From positions 4,216,001 through 4,280,000 of the forward strand of contig NZ_CP150274.1 in NCBI RefSeq assembly GCF_037977055.1: a DNA stretch of 64,000 nucleotides, given 5' to 3'. Positions 33,129 to 41,302 of this stretch are shown piece by piece. Numbering within the stretch: position 1 is the first letter of the stretch; the number at the start of each line of letters is the position of its first letter. The position numbers and the translations under genes were made by a program. This stretch comes from Paenibacillus sp. FSL K6-1096. Its GTDB lineage: Bacteria > Bacillota > Bacilli > Paenibacillales > Paenibacillaceae. The notes beneath the pieces were generated by a model. It worked only from the letters and a program-made list of their open reading frames with translations. It did not search any database and was not told the DNA's origin.

Positions 33129-33593
33129 ATGGATATTTTCACATTGTTTCCTACGATCAGCACATCGTTCATCGTGATTAGTGCGGTGCTGGTAGCGATC
33201 GGCTGGAGACAGATCATTCAGGGCAAGCGCGAGGCCCACAAGAAGACGATGATTGCGGCTGCGGTGGCAGCGATTCTCTTCTTCCTGGTGTACTCTTCCC
33301 GGACGGTATTCGTGGGGAATACGTCCTGGGGCGGCCCGGAGAACCTGACGACAATCTACCACATCTTCCTGATCTTCCACATCGTGCTGGCTACGGTCGC
33401 TGCCGTATTCGGGATCACCACGCTGACGCTCGGCTTCAAGGCCAAGTATGCCAAGCACCGCAAGTGGGGGCGGGTAACGTCTGTCATCTGGTTCATCACC
33501 GCCATTACGGGCGTCGCCGTCTATGTACTGCTCTACGTCTTTTATCCGGGCGGCCACACGAAGCCGGTCTGGGAAATCATTCTGGGCGCTTAG
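33129..33593 (+). CDS. DUF420 membrane protein, last gene of the cta operon
   Basis: 154 residues, four membrane helices. Histidines at the membrane edges (REAHKKTM, TIYHIFLIFHIVLA, YAKHRKWG, PGGHTKPVW) are the pattern of DUF420 (YozB-like), a family commonly linked to cytochrome oxidase genes. They may bind heme or copper during assembly; this is inference. GAGGGGG precedes the ATG, and the terminator at 33619 closes the operon. Confidence 0.88.
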   Translation: MDIFTLFPTISTSFIVISAVLVAIGWRQIIQGKREAHKKTMIAAAVAAILFFLVYSSRTVFVGNTSWGGPENLTTIYHIFLIFHIVLATVAAVFGITTLTLGFKAKYAKHRKWGRVTSVIWFITAITGVAVYVLLYVFYPGGHTKPVWEIILGA

Positions 33594-33618
33594 GCCGTGA
33601 GAAGCCCGGGATCATAGG

Positions 33619-33667
33619 AAAAGCCTGTCCATCTGCTCCGCTGCTGCGGGGGATGGGCGGGCTTTTT
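33619..33667 (+). terminator. Terminator of the cta operon
   Basis: AAAAGCC-T-GTCCATC (33619-33633) pairs with GATGGGC-G-GGCTTTT (33652-33666), followed by TTGT. Confidence 0.8.
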
Positions 33668-33693
33668 TGTAATGAGGAGCCGGGATGTGGGCC

Positions 33694-34006
33694 GGATGTA
33701 TGTGGAAAAACGAACACATTAGGCGGGCAGCGGGCGTGCGGGCGAAATGTAGTCGAAAAACCGATCACATTGCGCTCACCGGAAGGTTCGTGACCAAATG
33801 TAATCGAAAAACCGATCACAATTCGCTCATGGGAAGGTCTGTTGCCAAATGTAGTCGAAAAACCGATCACATTGCGCTCGCTGGAAGGCCCGTGGCCAAA
33901 TATAGTCGAAAAACCGATCACATTGAGCTCGCGGGAAGGCCCGTGGCCAAATATAGTCGAAAAACCGAACACATTTGGCAGGTGCGAGAGTGTGCAGGCC
34001 GAATAG
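33694..34006 (+). repeat. 51-bp tandem array, locus B
   Basis: Six units begin at 33694, 33745, 33796, 33847, 33898 and 33949, exactly 51 bp apart. The core (AAATGTAGTCG, AAAAAC, CGATCACATT) is shared with locus A but the linker (GCGCTCGCTGGAAGGCCCGTGGCC) is specific here. The first unit again has a divergent left half (GTATGTGG). Confidence 0.92.
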
Positions 34007-34028
34007 TTACATAACTATGTGCTAATTT

Positions 34029-34760
34029 ATGGAGAGGCAGGGCTTGCTATTGAGGAAAATCACCTTTCAAGAAATGAAACCAATCGAAAAAGAAGTGCTT
34101 ACTGCTGAGAACCTTCATAGCATAACTTTAAAAAGGTACTACCCGCCATCTGACCAAGACGAGAACACCATTAAAGCGATTATCCTGAACAGTATCGGTA
34201 TTCAGGCCGCGCTCGCACATGAATATTTCTGCCGGCGTAACTTTGAGTCAACTTTTTCTAAAACAGAGCAGATTGTATTGTTTGCTGAGAATGTTGATGA
34301 GGCGGGTAACGAGCTAGCCATGATTTTCGACAAGGTCTTCATTTCTCTCTGGGAAGATGGGAGAACGATGAATGTACAGGTTAGTGAGCTCAATTCTCTG
34401 GCGCTTCAGGCTTTCTCAGAGCTGATTGCAGACAACCGTATTAACCCCGTTATCCGTCACTTTTACATTGATAGGACATTCGTTCAAGACTTCATACATA
34501 AAGCATATTTTGAGATAGAACCGGATCATAGGGAAAGCGAGCCAAATGATTTCTATAATTATTTGTTGCAAGGCTCTCTAATACCTTCGTATGTTAATCC
34601 ATTATCGATTGATGTGAGCGGTTTTAGTATGGAGGAAATTGAGCAGGATGACCTTATCCGGCAGCTTGCTACACAGGTGAAGAACCTGTATTTAGTCATT
34701 CATGAATCAGGAGATCCCGACAACCCGGTTTTTTTCAAAAATTTATGCTGGTATCTCTAG
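34029..34760 (+). CDS. Hypothetical protein, AT-rich
   Basis: Up to 243 residues, no recognised domain: a soluble alpha/beta protein with acidic composition (ENLHSITLKRYYPPSDQDENTIKAIILNSIGIQAALAHEYFCRR). Codon use is clearly more AT-rich than in the cta operon, suggesting acquisition. The start is uncertain: the ATG at 34029 has no ribosome site, whereas GGAGAGG within its first codons would serve TTG at 34044 or 34050. It opens the accessory region and lies directly after repeat locus B. Confidence 0.6.
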   Translation: MERQGLLLRKITFQEMKPIEKEVLTAENLHSITLKRYYPPSDQDENTIKAIILNSIGIQAALAHEYFCRRNFESTFSKTEQIVLFAENVDEAGNELAMIFDKVFISLWEDGRTMNVQVSELNSLALQAFSELIADNRINPVIRHFYIDRTFVQDFIHKAYFEIEPDHRESEPNDFYNYLLQGSLIPSYVNPLSIDVSGFSMEEIEQDDLIRQLATQVKNLYLVIHESGDPDNPVFFKNLCWYL

Positions 34761-34817
34761 TTCCCCGAAAGGATTGAAGCGAGATGTAACAGCCCCGCTG
34801 CATCCAATCAACTATGT

Positions 34818-35600
34818 TCAAAACTGCACACTGAAGCCATTGAACTGGTGTATCCCCGTTCCAAAATGATCAAGCCCCTGCTCCTGCAGATACCGTGCCG
34901 CCCGTTTTGCTTCCAGAAGAATCTCAGGATCAAGTCCGAGGGTGTGGTGTGAGCCGTAGACTTTGCTGATGCCGTTAATATCTGATATGCGCAGCAGGGA
35001 GCGCGTCAGATCAGCGGGACTCGTGGAGGGGTAAAAGGCATAGACGGGCAAGGTGTCATAGAGCAGATCGCCACTGAATAAGAACCCCCGACGCTCGTCC
35101 CAGAAGCACAGATGACCCGGCGAATGCCCGGGTGTATGATACACCGTGATGATTCGCCCCCCGCCCAGATCAATCCGATCTCCGTCATGGAGCAGGCCAG
35201 CGGGCTGCCCCTGATAAGGCTTATAGGTAGAAGGAGCAAAAGTCTCCGGTGTCGGGCGTGTGATGTCTCTGCTGACGTCCCGCCGGATCTGCTCCAGAGA
35301 CAAGCCCTGAATACCGTGGACTAGCCAATTCTGATCCGCTTCGTGCACATAAATCCGTTCGAATTCCCCATGGCTGCCGATATGGTCCGTATGGACATGA
35401 GTGGTGAGGACATCTATGGGCAGAGTGGTCAGTTGGTCAGTGATGGTGCGGATATTCCCTATGCCGAGCCCTGTATCAATCAGCGCCGCCTTGTCCGCTC
35501 CGAGCAACAGGAAGGAATGCACCTGTTCCCAATGTCCGTATTCGCTGATGGCAAAGGTTGAATTATCAATCGCTGTTACTGTAAACCAAGAATCATTCAT
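34818..35600 (-). CDS. MBL-fold metallohydrolase
   Basis: 260 residues. The metal-binding motif THVHTDHIGSHG, a later YHTPGHSPGHLCFW and the LLYD Asp complete the dinuclear zinc site of the glyoxalase II-like superfamily. GGAGGG before the ATG at 35600 decides the start; the frame extends upstream through a duplicated terminator and is not coding there. Substrate unknown. A terminator copy (35650-35693) lies just upstream, suggesting that the gene once directly followed the chemosensory operon. Confidence 0.85.
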   Translation of the reverse strand: MNDSWFTVTAIDNSTFAISEYGHWEQVHSFLLLGADKAALIDTGLGIGNIRTITDQLTTLPIDVLTTHVHTDHIGSHGEFERIYVHEADQNWLVHGIQGLSLEQIRRDVSRDITRPTPETFAPSTYKPYQGQPAGLLHDGDRIDLGGGRIITVYHTPGHSPGHLCFWDERRGFLFSGDLLYDTLPVYAFYPSTSPADLTRSLLRISDINGISKVYGSHHTLGLDPEILLEAKRAARYLQEQGLDHFGTGIHQFNGFSVQF

Positions 35601-35649
35601 TAGACATCCCTCCAATGTTTCATGATAAAGCATACCCGTCTGCCTGTGC

Positions 35650-35693
35650 GAAAAAATCCCAAAAAACCTGCAAGCTCCGTTAGGAGCTGCAGG
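35650..35693. repeat. 44-bp direct repeat (terminator copy 1)
   Basis: Identical over 44 bp to 36938-36981 in the same orientation. It includes the hairpin CCTGCAAGCTCC-GTTA-GGAGCTGCAGG. The two copies bracket the HTH/TumE-like module. Confidence 0.95.
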
Positions 35694-35715
35694 TTTTTGT
35701 ACAGTTTGCGTAATA

Positions 35716-35794
35716 TTCAACGGAAATAGGTAATAACTATATTATAACTTCATTTTAAGTTAGTTTAAGTTTATTGAAGTTTGTGAAAGTGAAG
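35716..35794 (+). promoter_or_regulatory. Promoter and AAGT iterons before the HTH gene
   Basis: TTCAAC (35716-35721) and TATATT (35738-35743) form a plausible promoter with 16-bp spacing. Downstream, AAGT recurs at 35757, 35767, 35777 and 35787, an exact 10-bp period, i.e. one face of the helix. This looks like an operator for autorepression by the adjacent HTH protein. Confidence 0.5.
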
Positions 35795-35815
35795 TGTTAG
35801 AATGGAGGTGAGGTG

Positions 35816-36499
35816 ATGTATATGTTTAATGTGGCAGAGAAGGAAATAGCATTGTCGGAAGCCTTAGCCATCTCTGAGGTATTCAAAATGCATCTGCATG
35901 AGAGTGAAACACAGATGTCATTGTTTATCAAAGCTTTGGCCAATTACATTGAACGGAATTCCATTCATAATCCTTCCGAAGTACTTCAAGCCGTAAATAA
36001 CCACCTGGTTCATGGCAATTCTCAACAAGCTCTCCAGAGAGTACTGATTCATATGGTGACAGTAGGGATGGAAGCTGAAACGTTAAACACTAAGGTCTAC
36101 AGTACAGGAGATGTTGCCCGCTTCTTTGGAGTGAGCATTGCAACAATCCATAATTGGATTGCACTTGGGCGATTCGACGGTATTGAGAAGGGTGAACGTT
36201 ACAAGCAGGTAAGGTTCCCTGAGAATGCAATATATACCGCCCCTACTGGAATGAAGTCCGTTCTATCAGAGGTTGCAAAACGATATGAAGATGAGCAGAC
36301 ACGCATAGGCAGAAACAAAGAAATGACAGCGGCTGAGGAAATGGCTGAAATCTTTAAAGCTGTGGTGCATTTTGAGAAAAAATATGGCGGGACATTTGAG
36401 GCGACTCTAGGCAAAAAAACAGACTTAACTCCAGAGCAATCCCGTGATGCCATACAATGGTCCAGTCTGCTGCAATCCGTAGAAAGAAAATGGGACTGA
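35816..36499 (+). CDS. HTH DNA-binding protein, probable antitoxin of a TumE-like pair
   Basis: 227 residues, soluble. Helix-turn-helix of MerR/excisionase type: VYSTGDVARFFGVSIATIHNWIALGRFDGIEK, about residues 92-124. The N-terminal 90 residues are helical and could bind the partner; the C-terminus has charged helices. GGAGGTGAGG precedes the ATG. The partner gene overlaps its end by 10 bp, which implies coupled translation as in toxin-antitoxin pairs. AT-rich compared with neighbours. The antitoxin role is inferred from arrangement. Confidence 0.7.
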   Translation: MYMFNVAEKEIALSEALAISEVFKMHLHESETQMSLFIKALANYIERNSIHNPSEVLQAVNNHLVHGNSQQALQRVLIHMVTVGMEAETLNTKVYSTGDVARFFGVSIATIHNWIALGRFDGIEKGERYKQVRFPENAIYTAPTGMKSVLSEVAKRYEDEQTRIGRNKEMTAAEEMAEIFKAVVHFEKKYGGTFEATLGKKTDLTPEQSRDAIQWSSLLQSVERKWD

Positions 36500-36912
36500 A
36501 TACTCGACCACCATCCAACATCAGCCAGTTGGAGAAAGACTTTTCGAATATTATTATGAATTCATATGACGGGGATGGCAGCGGCTTATTCACCTCCATC
36601 TCCTTTACACGGCATACCTTCGTATTTAAGTATCTTTCCCGATTATATATAACTGAACATCTCAGCAGGGGACGAATAGAAGTTTATTTCTACGATTGGG
36701 TAGATGAGACCGGAGTGGACATCCTGAAATTCCACAGCGAGCCTCACAAAAACGACAAACGCTATCAAACTACCACTGAACCCTATCACGTCCATCCTCC
36801 ATCGGATGCCAAACTTACTAATATGACACGTTATCCTAATATGCATCACCAAGAGTTGCCAGCTATATTGGAGCACATCTTTTTTTCACTATTATCCGCC
36901 AAAAAAATCTAA
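36490..36912 (+). CDS. TumE-like (DUF6516) putative toxin
   Basis: 140 residues. RIEVYFYDWVDETGVDILKFHSEPH and the later TTEPYHVHPPSDAKLTNMTRYPNMHHQELPAILEHIF recall the DUF6516/TumE toxin family, whose members share a tyrosine-rich strand, a hydrophobic Asp motif and a His-containing HxHP segment. The ATG overlaps the upstream stop (ATGGGACTGA), and the poor own ribosome site suggests coupling. If the family call is right, the protein inhibits growth until bound by the upstream HTH protein. The call is by pattern only. Confidence 0.6.
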   Translation: MGLNTRPPSNISQLEKDFSNIIMNSYDGDGSGLFTSISFTRHTFVFKYLSRLYITEHLSRGRIEVYFYDWVDETGVDILKFHSEPHKNDKRYQTTTEPYHVHPPSDAKLTNMTRYPNMHHQELPAILEHIFFSLLSAKKI

Positions 36913-36937
36913 CAACTAAAGTGACACATTCGGCGTT

Positions 36938-36981
36938 GAAAAAATCCCAAAAAACCTGCAAGCTCCGTTAGGAGCTGCAGG
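36938..36981 (-). repeat. 44-bp direct repeat (terminator copy 2), terminator of the chemosensory operon
   Basis: Identical to 35650-35693. Read on the minus strand just after the mcp stop (37000), the hairpin is followed by TTTTTTGGGATTTTTTC, so this copy is the functional terminator of cheW-cheA-mcp. Confidence 0.93.
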
Positions 36982-36999
36982 CTTCATGAGTAATAACGA

Positions 37000-38589
37000 C
37001 TACAACCGGAACGACGACACGCTGCCCTGCAGCTCCTCGGCCAGGCTGGCCAGGGATTGGGCGGAGGAGGCGGTCTCCTCACTGCTGGCGGCCGACTGCT
37101 GGGTGGTGGCGGAGATGCTCTCCACCGCAGCCAGCACATCGGTGGACTGTGCGGCCTGCTCCTCACTGGCTGCGGCGATTTCGGAGATCTTCTGGCCGGC
37201 ATTGTTGACCATCGTCACAATCTGGTGGAACGATGCTCCGGTCTGCTGCGACAGCTCAGCGCTCTCTTGAACCGCGCTCACGCTGGAGCGCGTATTCACC
37301 TGCATCCCCTTGATGATGCTGGTGATCTGCTTCGTGGCCTCGCCGCTGCGCTCGGCGAGCTTACGCACCTCATCGGCCACTACGGCGAAGCCGCGGCCCT
37401 GTTCGCCTGCTCTGGCTGCCTCAATCGCGGCATTCAAGGCTAGCAGGTTAGTCTGATCGGCAATATCCTCGATGACATCGATGATCTCACCCACCTTCTG
37501 GGAGTCCTCCTCCAGCTTGGACATCTGCCCGCTGACGGTATTCATGCTCTCCATGGAGTCCTGTATAATACGGTTCCCGTTCTCGGCAATCGATACCGTC
37601 TCATCGGAGATGACGGAGGCTTGCTCGGTATTCTGGGCCACCGAGTGGATGGCGCTGGACAGCTCTTTGAACAATTCACTGATCGTTCCGGCATCATTCG
37701 CTGTAGTGGTGCTGCCGCTGGCCACCTCCTGCGTGCTGGCGGAGATCTCCTCTGCGGCGGCGGACAGGCTCTGGGAGTGCATCAGGATGGCACCCACCGT
37801 CTGGCGGAGACTGGTGACCATCTCATTCACCTTGGCCGCCAGCATCCCGATCTCATCCCTGGTGTCAATGTCGGCCTGGCTGCGCAAGTCGCCGCCCGAT
37901 ACCTTGGAGAGAATCTCAACTACCTTGGTCAGCGGTTTTGAAATAATCCGCGAGATCATGTAACCGAGCAGAATGCACAGAATGACAGCGGAGATAATGA
38001 TCCCTATGGTAATACTCCGCGCCGAGTTGAACAGTGCGGCCCCATCCTGCCGCGCCTGATCCGCTTCCTGGGTATTGATCGTGATCAGCTTGTTCAGAAT
38101 ATCCTTCAGGGCATCCCCCTGGTTGTTCAGCGTATTGCCGCGCAGCATCTCCAGCAGCTTGTCGTCCTGTCCGGCCAGAGAGAGACTGACCAGGGAATCA
38201 TAGGTGTTCAGGTATTCATTCCAAGCCGCTTCAAACGGCGCGATGGCCTGCACCGAATCCTCGCTCAGCTTGGTTTTGCGGAAGGCGGCGATGCTGTCGA
38301 GCACATTTTGCTTCTCCTTTTTATAATCCTCTATCCGTTGCTGCCGTTCTTCCTGCGTCTGTTTGATGTATAAGTCCCTGACGATTACGCGCATAACAGA
38401 GAAGCTGTTCTGCGAGCTTTGAAGGGAAGAGACGGGCACCAGATTGTTCACATACATATCATCCAGACTCTTATTGATCGAACCCAGGTTGCCTAGCCCG
38501 TAGAACCCGACGAAGGACAGGAAGGCGGCGACAACCAGGAAGGACGAGATTAGCTTGACGCTTGTTTTTAAGTTATAGAACCATTTCAT
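37000..38589 (-). CDS. Methyl-accepting chemotaxis protein
   Basis: 529 residues. One membrane helix near the N-terminus, a four-helix-bundle ligand domain (about 35-185), a second helix (about 190-210), HAMP, then the signalling coiled coil whose hairpin tip contains IEAARAGEQGRGFAVVADEVRKLAERS. The last gene of the cheW-cheA-mcp operon, 30 bp after cheA. The ligand is unknown. GGGGGAA precedes the ATG. Confidence 0.92.
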   Translation of the reverse strand: MKWFYNLKTSVKLISSFLVVAAFLSFVGFYGLGNLGSINKSLDDMYVNNLVPVSSLQSSQNSFSVMRVIVRDLYIKQTQEERQQRIEDYKKEKQNVLDSIAAFRKTKLSEDSVQAIAPFEAAWNEYLNTYDSLVSLSLAGQDDKLLEMLRGNTLNNQGDALKDILNKLITINTQEADQARQDGAALFNSARSITIGIIISAVILCILLGYMISRIISKPLTKVVEILSKVSGGDLRSQADIDTRDEIGMLAAKVNEMVTSLRQTVGAILMHSQSLSAAAEEISASTQEVASGSTTTANDAGTISELFKELSSAIHSVAQNTEQASVISDETVSIAENGNRIIQDSMESMNTVSGQMSKLEEDSQKVGEIIDVIEDIADQTNLLALNAAIEAARAGEQGRGFAVVADEVRKLAERSGEATKQITSIIKGMQVNTRSSVSAVQESAELSQQTGASFHQIVTMVNNAGQKISEIAAASEEQAAQSTDVLAAVESISATTQQSAASSEETASSAQSLASLAEELQGSVSSFRL

Positions 38590-38618
38590 ATCAGTTTCCC
38601 CCAGTACAGCTGAATTTG

Positions 38619-40625
38619 TTAAGCGAAAACTCCCGTTGTTAAGAAAAGACTGGCTGTATCTATAATGAGTGCAATAGTGCCGTTCCCTAGAATGGCAGCC
38701 CCTGAGATACCCTCTGTCTTGCCCATGTAGGACCCCAGGGACTTAATCACGATGTCCTGATTGCCGACAAGCGTATCCACGGCCAGCGCCAGCCGCTTAT
38801 CCCCGCGTCCCAGAATGATGAGCGGGAGGGAAGCGGCGTGCCTACCTGCTCCGGCAGGCAGCCTCAGCAGGTCCTGCAGCCAGACTACGGGCACCAGCCG
38901 GCCCCGCGCGGTAATCACAGGCCGGCCCCGGACAGAATGCAGCTCATCCTGGGCGGCGCGGATAATCTCGGCCACACTGCTCATAGGGATCACGAAGGTG
39001 GCTCCGCCGGCGTTGACCAGAAGCCCGCGGATAATCGCGAGCGTCAGGGGCAGACGGATGCGGAAGCGGGTGCCCTTACCCTTGACGGTCTCAATATCAA
39101 TCATTCCGTTCAGCCGTTCAATGTCATTGCGGACGATATCCATCCCGACTCCGCGCCCGGAAATATCGCTGATCTGTGCGGCTGTGGAGAAGCCGGGCCG
39201 GAAAATCAGCCGCAGCGCCTCCTCCTCCGTCATACTGTCCGCTTCCTCTGCGGTAACAATGCCCTTGCGGACCGCAGAGCGGGCGATTGCTTCGGCATCG
39301 ATTCCGGCCCCGTCATCCTCAATAACCAGAATGACCTGGTTATCCTCATGGGAGGCGGCGACCCTGATCGTGCCTGCCGCATTCTTGCCGGCGGCGAGCC
39401 GGACCTCTGGAGACTCAATGCCGTGATCGGCCGCATTGCGCAGCAGATGAACCAGCGGATCGCCGAGCTCCTCGATCAGGGTCCGGTCCAGCTCCGTCTC
39501 CTTGCCTTCAAGGACCAGCTCAATCTGCTTGTCCAGCGAGCCGGACAAGTCTCTGACCATGCGCGGAAGGCGGCTGAACAGCTGCTCGATCGGCAGCATC
39601 CGCACCTTGATCATGCTCTCCTGCAGCTCTCCGGTAATCATGGCCAGATGGTCGGCAAGCTGCCCCAGCTCGTCGGTCAGCTCGCCGTTGCCGTATTGCT
39701 GGTGGAACCTGCGGTTCAGAAGGTGGAACCGGGTCTGGTCGATCACCAGCTCTCCTGCCAGGTTCATCAGCTTCTCCAGGCGGTCCACCTGGACGCGGAT
39801 GGTCTGCAGTTTGGCTCTGTCAGCCGCCGCAGGTACGGCCTCCGGCGCTTCCGGGACATCCCGGTCCGCCCGTTCTGCCTGCTCCGGCAGGTGCGTCTTG
39901 GCGGGGCCGCCGGGACTCTGGTCCAAATCTGGCAGTTCTTCTATGTAGATACGTTCAACGTCCATGATGGACGAAATTTCATCTTTGAGCTGCTGGAGCG
40001 GAACTCTGGGCGCAAGCGTCCAGGATGCCTCGTCAATTCCGCTGTCATGGGCCAGGGTCCCGTCCAGCTCCGGTGTCATCTTCAGGACGGCGGCGAGGGT
40101 CCGCAGCTTGGCATCGATCAGATGAAGCCGCGGCAGCTTCATTTCACAGTCCGGCGAGAGCCATACGTGAAGGCGCAGCAGCTGCAGCGGAAGGGAAGCC
40201 CCGGCCTGCGCTGCCGGCGGCGGCGTTGCCTGCTCCTGCAGCTCTTCACCCGCGAATGCACTCAGCCTCTGTACCAGCCCGGATACATCGGTCTTCTCCC
40301 GGTCTTCTGCAGCAATCTCCCGCTGCAAGGCCCGCATTCCATCCAGCGCCTGGAAGAACAGGCGGATCAGTTCCCCTGATACGCTTCTCTCCCCGCTGCG
40401 CATCTGGTGAAGCAGATGCTCCAGATGATGGGTAACCTCCTTCAGCCGGTCATAGCCCATGGAGGCCGACGAGCCCTTCAGGGTATGGGCCGCCCGGAAG
40501 ATCTGCTGGATGCCCGCCTCTGTCTCCCCGGTCTGCTCCAGCCGCAGCACCTCATCCTCGATCAGCTGCAGCTGATCCTCCAGCTCTTCAAGGAAAATTC
40601 CGCGGTATTCCGATAAATCAATCAT
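38619..40625 (-). CDS. cheA: Chemotaxis histidine kinase CheA
   Basis: 668 residues. P1 phosphotransfer domain with FRAAHTLKGSSASMG (His47); a P2-like domain around 150-245; dimerisation P3 from about 270; P4 kinase with the N box HLLRNAADHGIES and G boxes DDGAGID and GRGVGMDIV; P5 CheW-like domain at the end. It phosphorylates a CheY-type regulator that is not encoded here. GAGAAGGTGAAGG precedes the ATG. Confidence 0.94.
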   Translation of the reverse strand: MIDLSEYRGIFLEELEDQLQLIEDEVLRLEQTGETEAGIQQIFRAAHTLKGSSASMGYDRLKEVTHHLEHLLHQMRSGERSVSGELIRLFFQALDGMRALQREIAAEDREKTDVSGLVQRLSAFAGEELQEQATPPPAAQAGASLPLQLLRLHVWLSPDCEMKLPRLHLIDAKLRTLAAVLKMTPELDGTLAHDSGIDEASWTLAPRVPLQQLKDEISSIMDVERIYIEELPDLDQSPGGPAKTHLPEQAERADRDVPEAPEAVPAAADRAKLQTIRVQVDRLEKLMNLAGELVIDQTRFHLLNRRFHQQYGNGELTDELGQLADHLAMITGELQESMIKVRMLPIEQLFSRLPRMVRDLSGSLDKQIELVLEGKETELDRTLIEELGDPLVHLLRNAADHGIESPEVRLAAGKNAAGTIRVAASHEDNQVILVIEDDGAGIDAEAIARSAVRKGIVTAEEADSMTEEEALRLIFRPGFSTAAQISDISGRGVGMDIVRNDIERLNGMIDIETVKGKGTRFRIRLPLTLAIIRGLLVNAGGATFVIPMSSVAEIIRAAQDELHSVRGRPVITARGRLVPVVWLQDLLRLPAGAGRHAASLPLIILGRGDKRLALAVDTLVGNQDIVIKSLGSYMGKTEGISGAAILGNGTIALIIDTASLFLTTGVFA

Positions 40626-40656
40626 CCTTCACCTTCTCCCCGTATGGTCATTGTGT

Positions 40657-41085
40657 TCAGTCCCGCAGCAGAATCTCATCCAGCTTCAGGATGCCGACCA
40701 GCTCTTCGGAGGAGAAGCCGACCCCCTTGAAGAAGGAACCGCTGACTCCCGCAATGCTGTCCGGGGCAGGCTGAATATCACTGAAGGTGGTGACCTTATT
40801 GACCTTGTCCACAATAACCCCCAGCGCTTCCTCCTGGTGATGAACGACCAGAATGCGGGTATGCTTCGTATAGGCGGTCTCTTCCAGGTCCAGCAGCACT
40901 CTCAGGCTGAGCACCGGGACAATTTTGCCGCGCAGATTAATAATGCCCTTCACATAATAGCGCCCGTTAGGCACCTCCGTAATTTCCTGCATCCGGATAA
41001 TTTCGTGGACCTCCGAGATGGGGATGGCATAATGCTCCTGCCCGATCCCGAACTCCACATATTGCTTTTGTAAGGCGGACTCCAT
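40657..41085 (-). CDS. cheW: Chemotaxis coupling protein CheW
   Basis: 142 residues, the standard single-domain size. YVEFGIGQEHYAIPISEVHEIIRMQEITEVPNGRYYVKGIINLRGKIVPVLSLR is the CheW signature, linking receptors to CheA. CGGAGGT precedes the ATG at 41085; the longer frame upstream is not coding. No methyltransferase, methylesterase or CheY gene adjoins, so this is an accessory array. The left dif-like site of the recombinase segment lies 160 bp upstream. Confidence 0.93.
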   Translation of the reverse strand: MESALQKQYVEFGIGQEHYAIPISEVHEIIRMQEITEVPNGRYYVKGIINLRGKIVPVLSLRVLLDLEETAYTKHTRILVVHHQEEALGVIVDKVNKVTTFSDIQPAPDSIAGVSGSFFKGVGFSSEELVGILKLDEILLRD

Positions 41086-41244
41086 AGTGTACCTCCGGCT
41101 TCCTCGAATAGTAGCGTGCCTTGCGTGAGTGTCCTGGCTGCAGCCTCCTTTCCCTCCGGATATGCGCGGTGAATCCTGCTGCCATTCTTGCAGCGCCCCG
41201 CTGTTAATCACCTTGTGTAATAATGGATCAAAATACCAACAAAA

Positions 41245-41272
41245 ATGTCGTACAATAACACTTATGCGACAT
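41245..41272. repeat. Left dif-like recombination site (28 bp, 11-6-11)
   Basis: Left arm ATGTCGTACAA, six-base spacer TAACAC and right arm TTATGCGACAT, whose complement is ATGTCGCATAA. The arms thus differ at two of 11 positions. The 25 bases 41246-41270 recur exactly, inverted, at 42353-42377. Confidence 0.93.
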
Positions 41273-41302
41273 GTTTTACTTCAGAGGAGTGATCAAAAAA
41301 CA

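Noticed and set aside
38838..40379. 513-codon open frame antisense to cheA
   Set aside because: Complementary shadow of a well-defined CheA.
41245..41272. Chromosomal dif site for XerCD chromosome resolution
   Set aside because: The arms differ clearly from the known Bacillota dif consensus, and two inverted copies flank a dedicated recombinase gene.
41129..41302. Upstream extension of the recombinase frame
   Set aside because: It would overlap the cheW 5' region and run through the left recombination site without a ribosome site.
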